A stretch of DNA of 64,000 nt from Zhengitettix transpicula. Its lineage: Eukaryota > Arthropoda > Insecta > Orthoptera > Tetrigidae. Within the stretch, counting starts at the first letter, position 1, and every line of letters starts with the position of its first letter. A model generated the notes under the pieces. It saw only the letters and a program-made list of their open reading frames with translations, searched no databases and was not told the origin of the DNA. The stretch lies in the NCBI GenBank assembly GCA_037074705.1, contig CM073592.1:88539129-88603128 (forward strand). Direction: 5' to 3'. Made by a program: the position numbers and the translations under genes. Below, piece after piece: positions 1-11,739 of the stretch.

Positions 1-479
1 TTTGTAAAACAAAATGTGACCAAATCTACAAAGGAAGGTTAATAAAAACAATAGAAGCGTTCTCGGTCACGCGATGGCTCTCGCCTATTCGTAAAACACA
101 TTAACAGTGGCTACCTATCACAAAATGAATGAAGCGAGAATTTATTCCCCCCGGTATTTCAAAAAAAAAATCCATGATGCCATGGTTTACTTATTCCTCA
201 CTTCTTTCATGTGAGGTTAGAAGATTATATAAATTAAATGGTTTAGTTACTCATCTATTATCATCTTGAACATGCTAATAATTATTTTCGCCGTTCTTCA
301 CTATTTTAAATGGCCTTGATATATTTGTAATAGTTTTTAATTTATTTTAGTATTTGGATCAGGTACTCTTAAACTTTTAACTAACCCCGAGCCCCAACTT
401 CAAATTGTATCTCCTTATTCTTTTGTTTCTTCCTCCTCCTTATCATTATGCTTTCTAAACATTGTTTTTTTTAGCCGAA

Positions 480-1560
480 CTGTATTTACAAGCACTTTGT
501 ATTACTAACTGCATATCCAATTATATTTTCTATGGGTAATTTCAACTGTTTTCCTCTCTGTATCTCTTCTGGAATTTGCCCAATAGCCATACTGTATCCC
601 TGAATAATATAATTTTCTACTTTATTTAAATATGTTTCACATTTATCATGCATATTTATACACATTATTCTTAACAACACTGTTATTGTTCTCGTATATA
701 TTTCAGATGGATACTTTGTGGGTGTCTAATGGATGTAAAACGTACTTTAATTATTACTCCTGCCAATGTAGTTTTACATTTATGACTATCAAAGTGTTTT
801 CCAAGTTCTGATATTATTGTTTAGGCTTTCCATATTCCTCATAGTAAGTTATAACTCCTTTTAAACAAGTATATCTGTTTTAGCTTCCTTAAGCCCACAT
901 AAGCGCACATGTTTTGTAAATTAATCTAAAACTACCAATATAAAATTCCATCTACAAGTACTTCTTTAATGGGCCTAACAAATCTAGGTATAACAATTCT
1001 CCTTTTTCCTCAGGTATTACTGTTATAATCTTCTTTTCAAAGGTAATGTTCCTATGGTTTCATGTCTGACATATGTGACATTTCTTAATATAATCCTGAA
1101 CAATATAAATCATACCCTTCCGAGATAAAGTGTTTCTTAAAACCTTTATGAGTTTACTAAATCCCGGGTGACCCTGATTATCATGAAAGTATGCTAATAT
1201 CTCTCTTTTACATTTTTCTGGCAGTCTAATACACACCCCTTTCTTGTCCTTTCATTATATCTAAATATTAACCCATTATTAATTATATATTTACAAATAC
1301 TATTCCCTTCATTATTCATACCACTCTGTTCTTGATCGTCTATCATTCGCTTTAATTCCTTCATTCTCTCATCTTCTTTTGTTTCAGTATTCAAATGTTG
1401 CCTGATAGTTTTCTCCATTACTCCTAGCACTGCTATAATTGATGTTGTACGATTGACTGTAGTTCCATTTCAGTGGTACTATAATTAGTCTCGTATAATT
1501 TTAATCCTCTACTAGCTATGCATATAACAGCTTCCCTTAGTGACGAATCAATTCCTTTAT
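480..1560 (-). pseudogene. Ty3/gypsy-type pol remnant (RNase H to integrase)
   Basis: Translating the minus strand in shifting frames gives the order expected of a gypsy-type polyprotein. At about 1440-1556 there is an RNase H segment containing ASRGLKLYETNYSTTEMEL, like the family signature (AS R L...E NYS TTE E). At about 1075-1230 there is an integrase zinc-binding H2C2 segment (HDNQGHPGFSK ... KKCHICQ), followed by a LLYLDLLGPL-like start of the integrase core near 960-1000. At about 700-790 RFTSIRHPQS matches the integrase core region around 'HPQ'. At about 500-670 YSMAIGQIPEEI matches the integrase C-terminal part. Stops and frame changes interrupt it, no gag or LTRs are visible, and the left part is close to the window edge. 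It is a dead, truncated copy. Family assignment is from motif recognition, not a search. Confidence 0.75.
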
Positions 1561-1829
1561 ATAAATACCAGTGAAACACCGGAAACTCAGCTGGTAAATA
1601 ATAAAATAAACACCACAAAACGTTTTTGCAATCCTTGTTGCTTCTGTCTTCACCTGGTTTGTGCAGTTTGTCGTTCTTGCGACTCCTTAGATTTGAATCA
1701 CCAGACGGAAGCAACAAGCAAATTTATTCATGTAATTTGTATCATTTCTCTGTATGTTGACGAGTTAATTTTACTAAATTATTTGTACCCCCTTGTATTG
1801 AAATATATTAACCTGGAAAAGGAATTAAT

Positions 1830-3015
1830 ATGACACTAATCTCTTTTTAAACGGATGATAATTATACCTGGCCTGCTTATACGAAGTGTACATTTGGGCG
1901 GATCACGTTCTATTATAAGAGGGAGATTTTACACAAATATAGTGAATAATTCGTTGTTGTTTTTATATATATCTAATTTACTGAATTTTCCAATCGTACA
2001 CATTGTAAATGTGAAGTGACTTCTGGGAAGAATTGACTCGGTGACCAAATTACGAATTTATATATTTAATACGTGACACAAAATATTTCACAAAATAATA
2101 AAGTCTGTACATCAGTTGGATGTTTCCTCTTCAATCTGCGATATACTATACGTTCAATGGCTAGATTTTTGACCTCTTTAAAGTGTTCTGCGAGATTTTA
2201 GAGATAATTAATAGTAATTATCTGTGGATTTATTCCTCGACTGTAGGTATAGCTACGACGCCATGGATTATTTCATCGCTAATATTTAAAGTCCCTCTAA
2301 TACGAGCCATTTTTAATCTAGTACTGCTAACGCAAACAAATATGTTTTGAAGCTGAAAAACGCTTCATGTCCTAAATCAGTTAATTTAAAACTGTAATAA
2401 TATTGGACAGACAATAGATTTATAAAAACAAATTTAATTTCTAGAAATATAGATATACCTTCATGCTATCAGTTGACGGTCTCAAAAATCATGATAACAT
2501 TAAACAAGAATACACTGTATCTTTTGAATCTTAGTCCTACTGCAAAAAAAACATAAATTAAAATAGAAGGTATTTAATAATTAAAATATATGCAGTAAAC
2601 AATTTCTTTGTAATTTTGTTGTAATGGAAAATAAATACCTTTATTTTAAATTAGTATTTAATCACATTTTTTAAAGCAATTTAAAGTATATCATGCTTTC
2701 CAGACGTGATGTAAATTTAAATTCCATCTTTTACGATTATTAATTTAATTTAAGTCTTTAAATTCACCAAATTTTGACTTATTAAATTGAGATTACTTAT
2801 GAAATCTTAATCGTTTATCGGATATAAAATAATTGTTGAGGAAATTGAACATTTATGTATTCCAATGCAATCGTGACTAAGTAATTTAAAAGTTATTAAT
2901 TCAATTCTAAACCATGTCATGCTTTACAACTGACATGTGCTTGACACTTCCGTGAGATTAAAAATGGTGGACGGCCCGGCCTCATCCTGGAGGGAATCTA
3001 CTCGTAGTGCGTTTA
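1830..3015. other. AT-rich intergenic DNA, nothing recognised
   Basis: No open frame, repeat boundary or RNA-like structure stands out. A short GC-richer patch just before 3015 (around 2965-3010) is the immediate target region of the SINE-like insertion that follows. Confidence 0.5.
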
Positions 3016-3028
3016 AGATCGTCGGAGT

Positions 3029-3578
3029 TTTTTTTTTTTTTTTTTAGGGCAATAGGCTACATGAGGGTAATCCACTTAGGGCAACTCCCCTTTAATAGCA
3101 TAGGAAGGGATTTGAAAGGGGGGATGCGGAAGGGCAGAGGAAGGTAGCCAAGGGTTAACTAGGGCCCCCGGGTTATATTTTAAGGATCCTACCCGGCATT
3201 CGCCTAAAGGAATGCAGGGAAAACCTTAGAAAAACCTGCATCGGGTAGGTCGGGCATTGGGTACTTGTCCCACGCCCTTCCGATAGCGGGAGAGGAGTTT
3301 GCTGTGGGGACGCAGCTTACCCCTCGCCATGCCTTGGCCTGTTTAGGAGGCAGCTGGCCGACTATTCCAATAGGAATAGCGGACAACTCTTGCCGTATGC
3401 CCAAGGTCTGCGACCCCGGAACATACACCTCTCAAAACAGACCGAGGTGCCTCGGCATGTGGGAACCTTAGTTCAAAAAAAACCAGAGAGATGTGAGAGC
3501 ATCCCCAAAGGTAGCCCCCGCCAGAGCTCTCTGGGAAGGTTCACCTGCGAGAAATCCTCTCGCAGGCTTCCTTTGTCT
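3029..3578 (-). mobile_element. SINE-like retroposon, copy 1 (minus orientation)
   Basis: A 550-bp GC-rich block ends, on its own sense strand, in CCCTCATGTAGCCT...GCCCTA followed by a long poly(A), seen here as the T run at 3029-3045. Its 5' end carries a stem CCTGCGAGA/TCTCGCAGG. It is flanked by the 13-bp direct repeat AGATCGTCGGAGT at 3016-3028 and 3579-3591, a clean target-site duplication. Poly(A) plus TSD means LINE-type retroposition. No tRNA-like box B could be confirmed, so the class is best given as a non-autonomous retroposon. Frames of 68-74 codons are open on both strands but look incidental. Confidence 0.85.
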
Positions 3579-3622
3579 AGATCGTCGGAGTATTTTAAAT
3601 CGATTTTTTAGTTTAAGGTCTT

Positions 3623-4166
3623 AGGAAGAAGCCTGCGAGAGGATTTCTCGCAGGTGAACCTTCCCAGAGAGCTCTGGCGGGGGCTACCTTTGGGGATGCT
3701 CTCACATCTCTCTGTTTTTTTTGAACTAAGGTTCCCACATGCCGAGGCACCTCGGTCTGTTTTGAGAGGTGTATGTTCCGGGGTCGAAGACCTTGGGCAT
3801 ACGGCAAGAGTTGTCCGCTATTCCTATTGGAATAGTCGGCCAGCTGCCTCCTAAACAGGCCAAGGCATGGCGAGGTGTAAGCTGCGTCCCCACAGCAAAC
3901 TCCTCTCCCGCTATCGGAAGGGCGTGGGACAAGTACCCAATGCCCGACCTACCCGATGCAGGTTTTTCTAAGGTTTTCCCTGCATTCCTTTAGGCGAATG
4001 CCGGGTAGGATCCTTAAAATATAGCCCGGGGGCCCTAGTTAACCCTTGGCTACCTTCCTCTACCCTTCCGCATCCCCCCTTTCTAATCCCTTCCTATGCT
4101 ATTAAAGGGGAGTTGCCCAATGTGGATCACCCTCATGTAGCCTGTTGCCCTAAAAAAAAAAAAAAA
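3623..4166 (+). mobile_element. SINE-like retroposon, copy 2 (plus orientation)
   Basis: Near-identical to copy 1 but in the opposite orientation, only 45 bp away. The 5' hairpin is at about 3631-3656 and the poly(A) at 4152-4166. The flanking 12-bp direct repeat GTTTAAGGTCTT (3611-3622 and 4167-4178) differs from the TSD of copy 1, so this is an independent insertion. Together the two copies form a large inverted repeat that could fold in single strands. Confidence 0.85.
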
Positions 4167-4178
4167 GTTTAAGGTCTT

Positions 4179-5689
4179 GGTGCAGCCCCACGGGTAAATC
4201 GTATATGTCCATTTTGGTTTACGAATACATGTATAATGAAGAACTCGCTTACTTAAACACACACACGACGACAACAATCTAACGAAACGAGTTCTAGCCG
4301 CTTACTGAAGCTCAATTGACTTCGTCTAGGGAAGGGTTACTGCGTAGAAAGTTATTAAAATCCGCCGTCTAGGTTCCTCGAGTTACTATGGTATTTATAA
4401 AGCATATAAAGGTTTAGCTATCTACATTAATACTTGTGTCTTAAGAACCGTTGCTTTATAAATACTACGAGGTATGCTTTCATCGAACAAGCATATAACT
4501 GAAAAAAAAATCGTATTGTACATCCTTCTGTCGTTGAAGTCGTAAACGGTACTCAGATTTTTATCTTCTTCTAAGTAACACGCGTTCCATTGTAAATGAA
4601 ATAGAATATAAATTTGGTTACATTAATTAATATAAAATAGAAAAAATGTAACAGAAGTGAATCTAAAATATTGGTAGATCATAACTTTGAAATGATAAAT
4701 TCCACTAAACGTTATTAGTAAATGTTGAAGACTACACACTCGTATTTAAAATTTTACGTAATATAATTACATTGATATAATTTTCATACTGTCAGGCAAA
4801 TTAATTGAAATGTTGAGGTAAGCTATTTTCCAGAATTTAAATAGGCCGAGAATTACTTTTAGTGTTACCTTAGCATATAGTGCATATTAAAGAATCTGAA
4901 ATGTAGTAACCAATAAAAGCACAAAAATATATAATTGAATTTTGTTATATTTGCAGTCGTATTTATATTTTCAACAACGTAAATTTGTTTATATTGATTT
5001 AAAATGAAATTTTAAAATAAAATAAAATATTTAAAAGTTAATATGTATATTAATAATATTCAATATCATATGGAAAATATTTAAAACATACCATGGGCTC
5101 TTAAATATTTAAATAGTGTTTAATGAAGACATAAGATTACGTATTTACAATTCATTTATTGTGAAAATCGCTATTTTTTATAAATATGAAGGTAATTATG
5201 TTATAGCATGAAATATCGGAATTAAATTTAAAATATTTTACTCTGGTGAAAGAGACTCCAGAAACATTAAAAATTAGGCGCATAAGAAGCATCATTTAAA
5301 TCTCATATGAAACACTTAATGTTGTTATGTCCTAAGCATATGTCGCGTAGAATATGATACAGTAATTTTTTTCTGATTTCAAGTCGAAATGACAGGTAGT
5401 GATCAAGGTACATAAGCCTGTTAGAACACAGCGTACTGAGCGGAGGTTCTTGGCTCGATTCCAAGCGCGATCAAAATTTTTTCCATCACAATTCAATAAT
5501 TCAGTTTGTTGGCATCTATTAAAACCCTTCCATGTATTTTTCAAACACTTACTGATTTAGGATAACGAACATTTGAAACTAAGACATCTCATTTCATTTT
5601 TAAAACGTAACTGAGAATTACATAATTTTGAAATTATCATTTCGCAGACGGAAAAAGGAATTTCCATTTAACTAATAACACTCACAAAT
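4179..5689. other. AT-rich intergenic DNA, nothing recognised
   Basis: No gene or repeat boundary was recognised. The right end runs into the promoter of the first secreted-peptide gene. The stretch at 5332-5470 is open on the minus strand without recognisable similarity. Confidence 0.45.
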
Positions 5690-5767
5690 TATAGAAAATT
5701 GACTTCAGAGATTATATTATTTTAACACAGTTACGCGAATTGTAAGGAAGTGGAAGGACTATATAAA
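5690..5767 (+). promoter_or_regulatory. Core promoter of secreted-peptide gene 1
   Basis: The TATA box TATATAAA at 5760-5767 lies in GGACTATATAAAC. About 70 bp upstream of it align with the same interval of gene 2 (12648-12726), sharing for example GACTTCAGAGAT/GTCTTCAAAGAT and ACACAGTTACG/ACACTGTTACG. Transcription should start some 30 bp downstream, around 5790-5795. Conservation between paralogues while neighbouring DNA has diverged supports a real promoter. Confidence 0.75.
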
Positions 5768-5791
5768 CGAACCGTCGTTCTTAAGACCTCA

Positions 5792-5832
5792 CATTTAACT
5801 TTCAGCACAGTGAGAGTGAATCAAAAAATCAG
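5792..5832 (+). other. Non-coding exon 1 of secreted-peptide gene 1 (5' UTR)
   Basis: The exon ends with CAG at the donor CAG|GTCAGTAG (GT at 5833). The same donor context, AAG|GTCAGTAA, is found at the equivalent place in gene 2. The start is inferred from the TATA spacing. It holds no ATG frame leading into exon 2. The intron (5833-6697) shares TGTGAATAAATCCAAAAT with the intron of gene 2 and has been invaded by a SINE copy. Confidence 0.6.
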
Positions 5833-6213
5833 GTCAGTAGGTAGTGTGGTATAACCTTAAACTTAATTTCCTCGATATTCTAAGAAGTGTGAATAAATCC
5901 AAAATATTAACTCTAAAAAATTTTTAACGTCAGATACAGAAAACATTACAATTTCTATCTAAATTCAATAAAAATGTTTTTAATTATTTTTTTCGAAAAC
6001 ATAAAGAAATGAATAACGTTTTAATAGTGTAAATATGAAAATATGATTATTTCATTGCAACTGTATATTTTACCGTGGTATGTTATTCCGTAACACACTA
6101 CAATTTCTCACCCATTGAGTAATATTTTCCAGAATAAATATTCCTTTGCTTCAAATTCAGTGTCTTTCACACGTAACTACTTTTTATTTTATATTATATA
6201 TAGTTGGGCTAAA

Positions 6214-6653
6214 GAGTTCCCAAAGAGCTCTGGCGGAGGCTACCTTTGGGGATGCCTTCACATCTTTCTGGTTTTTTGAACTAAGGTTCCCACATGCCGA
6301 GGCACATTGGCCTGTTTTGAGAGGTGTATGTTCCGGGGTTGCAGACCTTGGGCATACGGTAAGAGTTGTCAGCTATTCCTATTGGAATAGTCGGCTAGCT
6401 GCCTCCTAAACTGGTCAAGGCACGGAGAGGGGAAAGCTGCAACCCCACAGCTAACCCCTCTCCCGCCATCGGAAGGGCGTGGGACAAGTACCAAATGCCC
6501 GACCTACCTGATGAAGGTCTATCTAGGGTTTTCCCTGCATCACTAAAGGCTAATTGCTTTCCGCATCCCACTTTCAGATCCCTTCCTATGGTATTAAAGG
6601 GGAGTTGCCACCATGTGGATTACCCTCATGTAGCCTGTTACCCTAAAAAAAAA
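6214..6653 (+). mobile_element. SINE-like retroposon, copy 3 (diverged, 5' truncated)
   Basis: Aligns with the family from the AGAGCTCTGGCGG motif to the CTCATGTAGCCTGTTACCCTA end and a 10-bp A run (about 6644-6653), with many substitutions and a deleted stretch before the 3' end. It lacks the 5' hairpin. It sits in the same orientation as the host gene, inside the intron and only about 45 bp upstream of its 3' splice site, and is the main reason this intron differs from that of gene 2. Confidence 0.8.
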
Positions 6654-6698
6654 TTGAGATAGATATGCACTATAAGAAAGGTTTTGTATGTTTTTAGG

Positions 6699-6914
6699 AT
6701 GAACAAGTTATCCGTGATGTTGCTGCTGCTGGGAGTCGTTTTGTTGTTGGATTCTGCGTCCGCTAGGGGACACCATCATGGTCATCATCACAACTGCCGC
6801 TCAACAACCACCGGAGCGGTGACTGCGACGACCATTGCACCCGCCTCCAGTACTGGTGCCGCTACACAATCCACGTCATCGACCCCCACTATTACCGTCC
6901 CTGCAGGGCGGTAG
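6699..6914 (+). CDS. Small secreted His/Thr-rich peptide (paralogue 1)
   Basis: The 71-residue product starts MNKLSVMLLLLGVVLLLDSASA, a clear signal peptide with probable cleavage after ASA or SAR. A His cluster follows (GHHHGHHH, residues about 24-31), one Cys, then a Thr/Ser/Ala-rich tail suited to O-glycosylation and ending in GR. ATG 6699 lies two bases after the acceptor TTTTTAG at 6691-6697, matching gene 2 exactly. The longer frame reading back to a TTG at 6684 crosses that acceptor and is rejected. A poly(A) signal follows at 6978-6983. The signal peptide aligns with paralogue 2 (MSKLTMIMLLLGVIMLWESASA) while the mature parts are unrelated in composition. The His run suggests metal binding, but that is inference; I do not recognise the family. 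Secreted from the cell; function unknown. Confidence 0.8.
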   Translation: MNKLSVMLLLLGVVLLLDSASARGHHHGHHHNCRSTTTGAVTATTIAPASSTGAATQSTSSTPTITVPAGR

Positions 6915-6977
6915 ATTTTCAAAGTCTAATATGGTTGGAATAGTTTATTACGATGTTCTAGCGTAATGACAAGAAAC

Positions 6978-6983
6978 AATAAA
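6978..6983 (+). terminator. Poly(A) signal AATAAA, peptide gene 1
   Basis: AATAAA sits about 65 bp after the stop codon, in ACAATAAATAT. The same spacing and a similar context (GCAATAAATG) are found for gene 2. Confidence 0.7.
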
Positions 6984-6989
6984 TATATC

Positions 6990-9900
6990 TTAAATTCAAA
7001 ATATACGGTCCGTGAATTTCTCAATTAATCCTCATTATTTCATCCGTTAATTCCTCACATAATATTTGGGATCAAAAATACCATTGAAACAATCGTTGCA
7101 TTCAATTAACATCACATACACACAGGCACTAGCCAAACAACAGTAATATATTTCTATAATTCTTCGACTCTTAGCAAACGACTTTTTCATAGCTGCGATG
7201 GTACGATGATAGCAGTGACAAATCAACGCTTAGAATACAGTTGAGCCTGCTCATGCTAAATAATTTAATAATGAATGGTTAATATAATGATACAAATTAT
7301 TATTTGACTTGAATAAGTCTACGCCTGGTTGAAAATTATTAATAAGAACGATAAGTTTAATTTTGGAACCTGACTCGTGTAATTGTGTCTCTCTAGGCCC
7401 TTGTGTTTTCCTGACCCTGAAGATGGAAACCAGGCTTCGAGAAACGTTGTGTGGTATTTATATTATGTCATGTTTCGCCTTAATTTGCCTAACATTCTTA
7501 TTATTAAATTATTTATTAGGTGAATTGAGAACTTATGCACTGCTCATTTTATCAATACATAAAGAATGCATTCTGAGTATATAACCACCTGTATAATTAT
7601 TTAAGGTACTATCCCACTCAAATTGCAGAATGCAATATGTAAATAGTGACAATTGATTATGTATTAATGGACTATATATCTAGAAAAATTGGCGCAATCA
7701 CTTCGAAAATACAATTTGACAAGTGGATCGATTATTGTTAACACTTTACATTTTAAAATGTTAATATTTTGTTGTTTATAAACATTTTATGATACTATAC
7801 AATTAAAATGACTACTTCATAATATTAATTACATTTTAGAATACTCTAAATTTCCAGGTTCTCTCTTTTGCTCGGGGAAATAAAAATTTATTTATACATT
7901 GTAATAAAATAATGTTTTGATCAGTTGATGGATTGGTCAATAAGAACTTTTGGCGGGGTAAATTGACTACTTTACATGGCTATCACGACCTATTATTTTA
8001 TTATTCATTATTTCCAAACGGCATTCCAATTTTTCTAAAGCTATATTCTAACACGTATTCCACAGTTTCTACGAAACATCTACTGTCGTGACTTGTGTCT
8101 AATTTGTTGCACAAAACTTCATAATAACTTCACCATTGAAAAACAGATAACCATCCACGTTTCTAGTGAATAAAATGAACCCAACCTATATGCTACATAC
8201 TTTCAGTACAACACCTATGTGAAGTTAATGTTAACTCGAATGTTGAATTACAGAATTAAACTCAAAGACCACTGTATCGATGCCAATCTCAGTTGTTTCT
8301 TATTATTGTGTCACAACATTTGGGTTTGTTCCTTTCGATCCCGTTCGGGGTCGAAATTATAAAGTATACTGAGATGGACACAAGATCTAAATTCGTCGAC
8401 CTCTATTTTGAATGAAGGAGAGACAGTAAACATTCCTGTTGGTAGATTCCTTCAACCCTCATCCGGCTTCTTCGGTCGTAGTCTCGTCTGAGCACTTTTA
8501 CATCAATATTACTTAGCAAGGAACTTGGAGTGGATTATGGACGTGGCTAAACATTCAAGACTCATATTGGTGGCACGTTGCAGTAGTTCTATAAGGTGTT
8601 TACTGTACGTGTATTTTCTTCCCCAGATGGGAAAAATTTGAAATATAGAACACCTCATGATGAAAGATGAAAATATTTTATTTCAGTCGGCAAGACCATC
8701 GAAAACCTACTCGTTATGGGTTTTAGTATGGGAATGCTGAGAATATGTGAAGGATATGATAATAGGGGGGGGGGGGGAACACGTAGTGTATCCAAAGGTT
8801 GCCAACTTATCTGGACGAAATACTCAATGTCATCTACTTCATGTGGAGTATAGCTCTCAATATATAATACTATAGCTATCACAATGTATATGCTCCGTTT
8901 GAATTGCTTCCGTTTCTAAACAAACCGACTCAAACTTAGTTCTGAATTTTGCAGAAAAAATAAAAGAACCATCTTCCACCGTTCCGTGATTTTGATTGGT
9001 TTCAGCCTCGAGTTGAAACATTGGGACTTGACCTTATAAATTCAGTCCTTTCCGTGAATTCAGTCTGACAAAGAAAAAGTTTAATTATTTCTCCGGAAAG
9101 ACTAGTGTCCACGAATCAGGATAAGAAATCAATGAAACTACAAATCTCTGTAAATTCCTTGTAAAGGATGTGATTTTACAGAGAAAAACCAGTTATTTTC
9201 ATTTCATTGACTACAAGTTTTCTTTCGTCAGATAACATTTAAGAAAAGTAAAATATAAACTACAACGGTTGGATTCACTTTTCTCTGTCGTCCTTTAACT
9301 GTCCACACCGTTTTGTCCGAATCACATCCAACAGCCTGCAACAATTCTCTCGGATCAGATTCAACTGACTCAATACTTCCTCTGCATCTCCTTCTGAAAA
9401 CTTGGTAAAACTAAGACCACTCCTCACGTAGTCTTTGTTTCAGTCCAAACGGAGATAACCTTCGACACTTTTAATTCAAATTTATCCACCAAAGAGGATT
9501 ACCCGATTTCCGAGCACGTCTTTCCCTGCACTATCTTTGACTACCGCTTTCTTCATTCTCAATATTCATCTCGTACCAAAACAGATGCGGTACCCAGCAA
9601 AATACCGTAGGCGTCCCAACAAAGAAGACCATAAAAGTTCCCCACGGGACAAATTCACCCGCCGTTATTAAATTGAATTATGAATAAATAAATATAATTA
9701 TATACATTTTTTATAGCTGTATTAAACGTATTGGCACCAATTAAAACCTACGTGTAGTGATTGAATACAGTGTTGGCAAATAAATGCTCGGGATCCGCCT
9801 CATTCAACATCTTGATAGGTTTCTTGAACTAAAGTGATGACATTATTATATAAATATAAGGGAATACGATTTAATAGACTATTATATTTTGTAGTAAGGT

Positions 9901-10740
9901 GTTAATGTTTAAATGGTCTAATCAAATATGTTAAAATTTATCTGAATTATATGAAATTATAAAGCAGTAACGTGGTCTACATAATATGAAACCTATTCAA
10001 ATATCACAATTAAATTGGGGACAAATGTCAGAAAATTAAATGTTTGGTTACTTTTTCTTAGACCTTATATTATACAATTTTAATTTTCCTCATTGACTTT
10101 ACTCTCTTTCACTGTATACACTTCAAATAATGAATGACTACTGTTGACCGATAAGTGAAAAAAATTTTTAGTCATTTGAAATTTTATAAAATATAGTCTA
10201 TCACGGACGGATATAGCAACAGTTAATAATATCAGAATATTTATTTAAAAAATAAGTCGAATGAAGGTATTTTAACCTACAAGGCATTTTTATGTTTTTG
10301 TTTAAATCATTTTACATACATGTCTTTAATTACACTTTATTTTCTATTTCAATATTGTCTACTTATCATATTTTATTTCACTTATTTAGTAGGATTGCAT
10401 TTTCTTATATATATGATGATGCTTTTGACTTCGTAAATTTTATCAGTAGAATACTAACAGAAATAATTAATTAAATGCAATATTTTCAGCTTTGAAATAT
10501 ATGTTTATATACCTAAATATTATATTGAAACTTTTTATTACCGAAACAGTGAAATAGACCCAATGTCTGCCTTTTTTGCACTATGTTTGTGAAAACCAAT
10601 TTAAAAACTCACCAGAGGCAGAAATTTAATTTTACTGGCATGGTAACTGTCAGAATTTAAGGCAGCTATTCACATAATCCTTGATTTAAGACCATATGAG
10701 TACGCAAAATATCACATAATATACATACACGCTTTCATTT
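6990..10740. other. Intergenic DNA between the two peptide genes
   Basis: No exon was recognised. It contains a Penelope-like hairpin motif near 7400, a run of about ten G at 8767-8776, and a more GC-balanced stretch at about 8900-9660 that may be old repeat sequence but has no recognisable coding content. If the receptor's last exon lies left of 13.5 kb this DNA would be part of its intron. Confidence 0.4.
7390..7505 (+). repeat. Penelope-like terminal motif (CTGAAGA ... GAAACGTTGTGTGG)
   Basis: Sequence around CTGAAGA (7417-7423) and GAAACGTTGTGTGGTATTTA (7441-7460) recurs at 24.68-24.76 kb and 37.20-37.32 kb, each time followed by an AT-rich stretch containing similar words. The arrangement resembles terminal sequences of Penelope-like retroelements as I know them. 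No reverse transcriptase is adjacent. Confidence 0.45.
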
Positions 10741-10748
10741 TTACATAT

Positions 10749-10750
<2 letters not shown>

Positions 10751-10817
<67 letters not shown>

Positions 10818-10818
10818 T
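10751..10818. repeat. (TA)n-(TG)n microsatellite
   Basis: About 50 bp of TA dinucleotides followed by TG repeats. Confidence 0.95.
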
Positions 10819-10930
10819 TGTGTTTGTGTGTAAAGTAAAAAGTTGATATTTTAAAATTGTTATTTTCTAGTTCTGAAGTCCCATATCAGAGTTAAAGCAT
10901 TTTTTTCAGATACATTTATTTTTATTTTTT

Positions 10931-11410
10931 ATTTTTTTTTGGGTATAGACAGGCTATCTAAAGAGTAATCCACATAGTGGCAACTCCCCTCTTATAGCAT
11001 AGGAAAGGGATTTGAAAAGGGGGATGTGGAAGGGTGGAGGAATGTGGCCAAGGGTAACTAGGGCCCCCGGGCTATATTTTAAGGATCCTACCCGGCATTC
11101 GCCTAAAGGAATGCAGGGAAAACCTTAGAAAAACCTGCATCGGGTAGGTCGGGCATTGGGTACTTGAACCACACCCTTCCGATAGCGGGAGAGGAGTTTG
11201 CTGTGGGGACCCAGCATTCCCTTCTCCGTGCCTCGACCACTTTAGGAGGCAGCTGGCCGACTATTCCAATGGGAATAGCGGACAACTCTTACCGTATGTC
11301 CAAGGACTGTGACCCCGGAACATACACCTCTCAGAACAGGCCGAGGTGCCTCGGCTTGTGGGAACTTTAGTTCAAAAACGGAGAGGAAAAGGCATCCCCA
11401 ATCCTCTCGC
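10931..11410 (-). mobile_element. SINE-like retroposon, copy 4 (second subfamily)
   Basis: The minus-oriented copy starts in a T-rich tract and contains the subfamily variant TCGACCACTTTAGGAGGC rather than TGGCCTGTTTAGGAGGC of copies 1, 2 and 5. The 5' region is internally deleted: GGCATCCCC joins directly to AATCCTCTCGCAG. It is adjacent to an (AT)n/(AG)n microsatellite. Confidence 0.8.
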
Positions 11411-11427
11411 AGTGTACATTTATATTT

Positions 11428-11432
11428 ATATG

Positions 11433-11498
<66 letters not shown>
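11428..11498. repeat. (AT)n-(AG)n microsatellite
   Basis: About 30 bp of AT followed by about 40 bp of AG. The open frame across it on the minus strand (Leu-Ser and Tyr-Ile runs) is an artefact of the repeat. Confidence 0.95.
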
Positions 11499-11500
<2 letters not shown>

Positions 11501-11739
11501 TTGAATTTTTTTATTATAATTCTATACATTATATCATACCTTAATATGGTTAAAGAATTATTATTTTAGTTATTATTAATATATAGTTATTTTACTTATA
11601 TTGGACAGGGAAATTTGTGTTCCCTTATTTTAGTATATTTATGTTAAATGCTAATTATTAATAATTGTAGAATCCAATGAAATTCATGTAATGACGTATT
11701 CTATTTCCTCATACGAGGACAAATGGAATAAATTAAATA

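Noticed and set aside
3204..3428. 74- and 68-codon open frames in the SINE-like copies as protein genes
   Set aside because: They occur only inside a poly(A) retroposon, on both strands, are truncated with the element, and differ by non-synonymous subfamily changes. Treated as incidental (listed only as a low-interest check).
3029..4166. A single foldback transposon formed by the two inverted SINE copies
   Set aside because: Each copy has its own distinct target duplication and poly(A), so two insertions explain it.
5325..5385. Minus-strand KKITVSYSTRHMLRT as the receptor's last exon
   Set aside because: Only SYS matches the expected end, the acceptor is poor and the distance is 9 kb.
10292..10474. 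60-codon hydrophobic frame as a membrane peptide gene
   Set aside because: AT-rich codons give Phe/Ile/Tyr runs by chance; no promoter, splice or similarity support.
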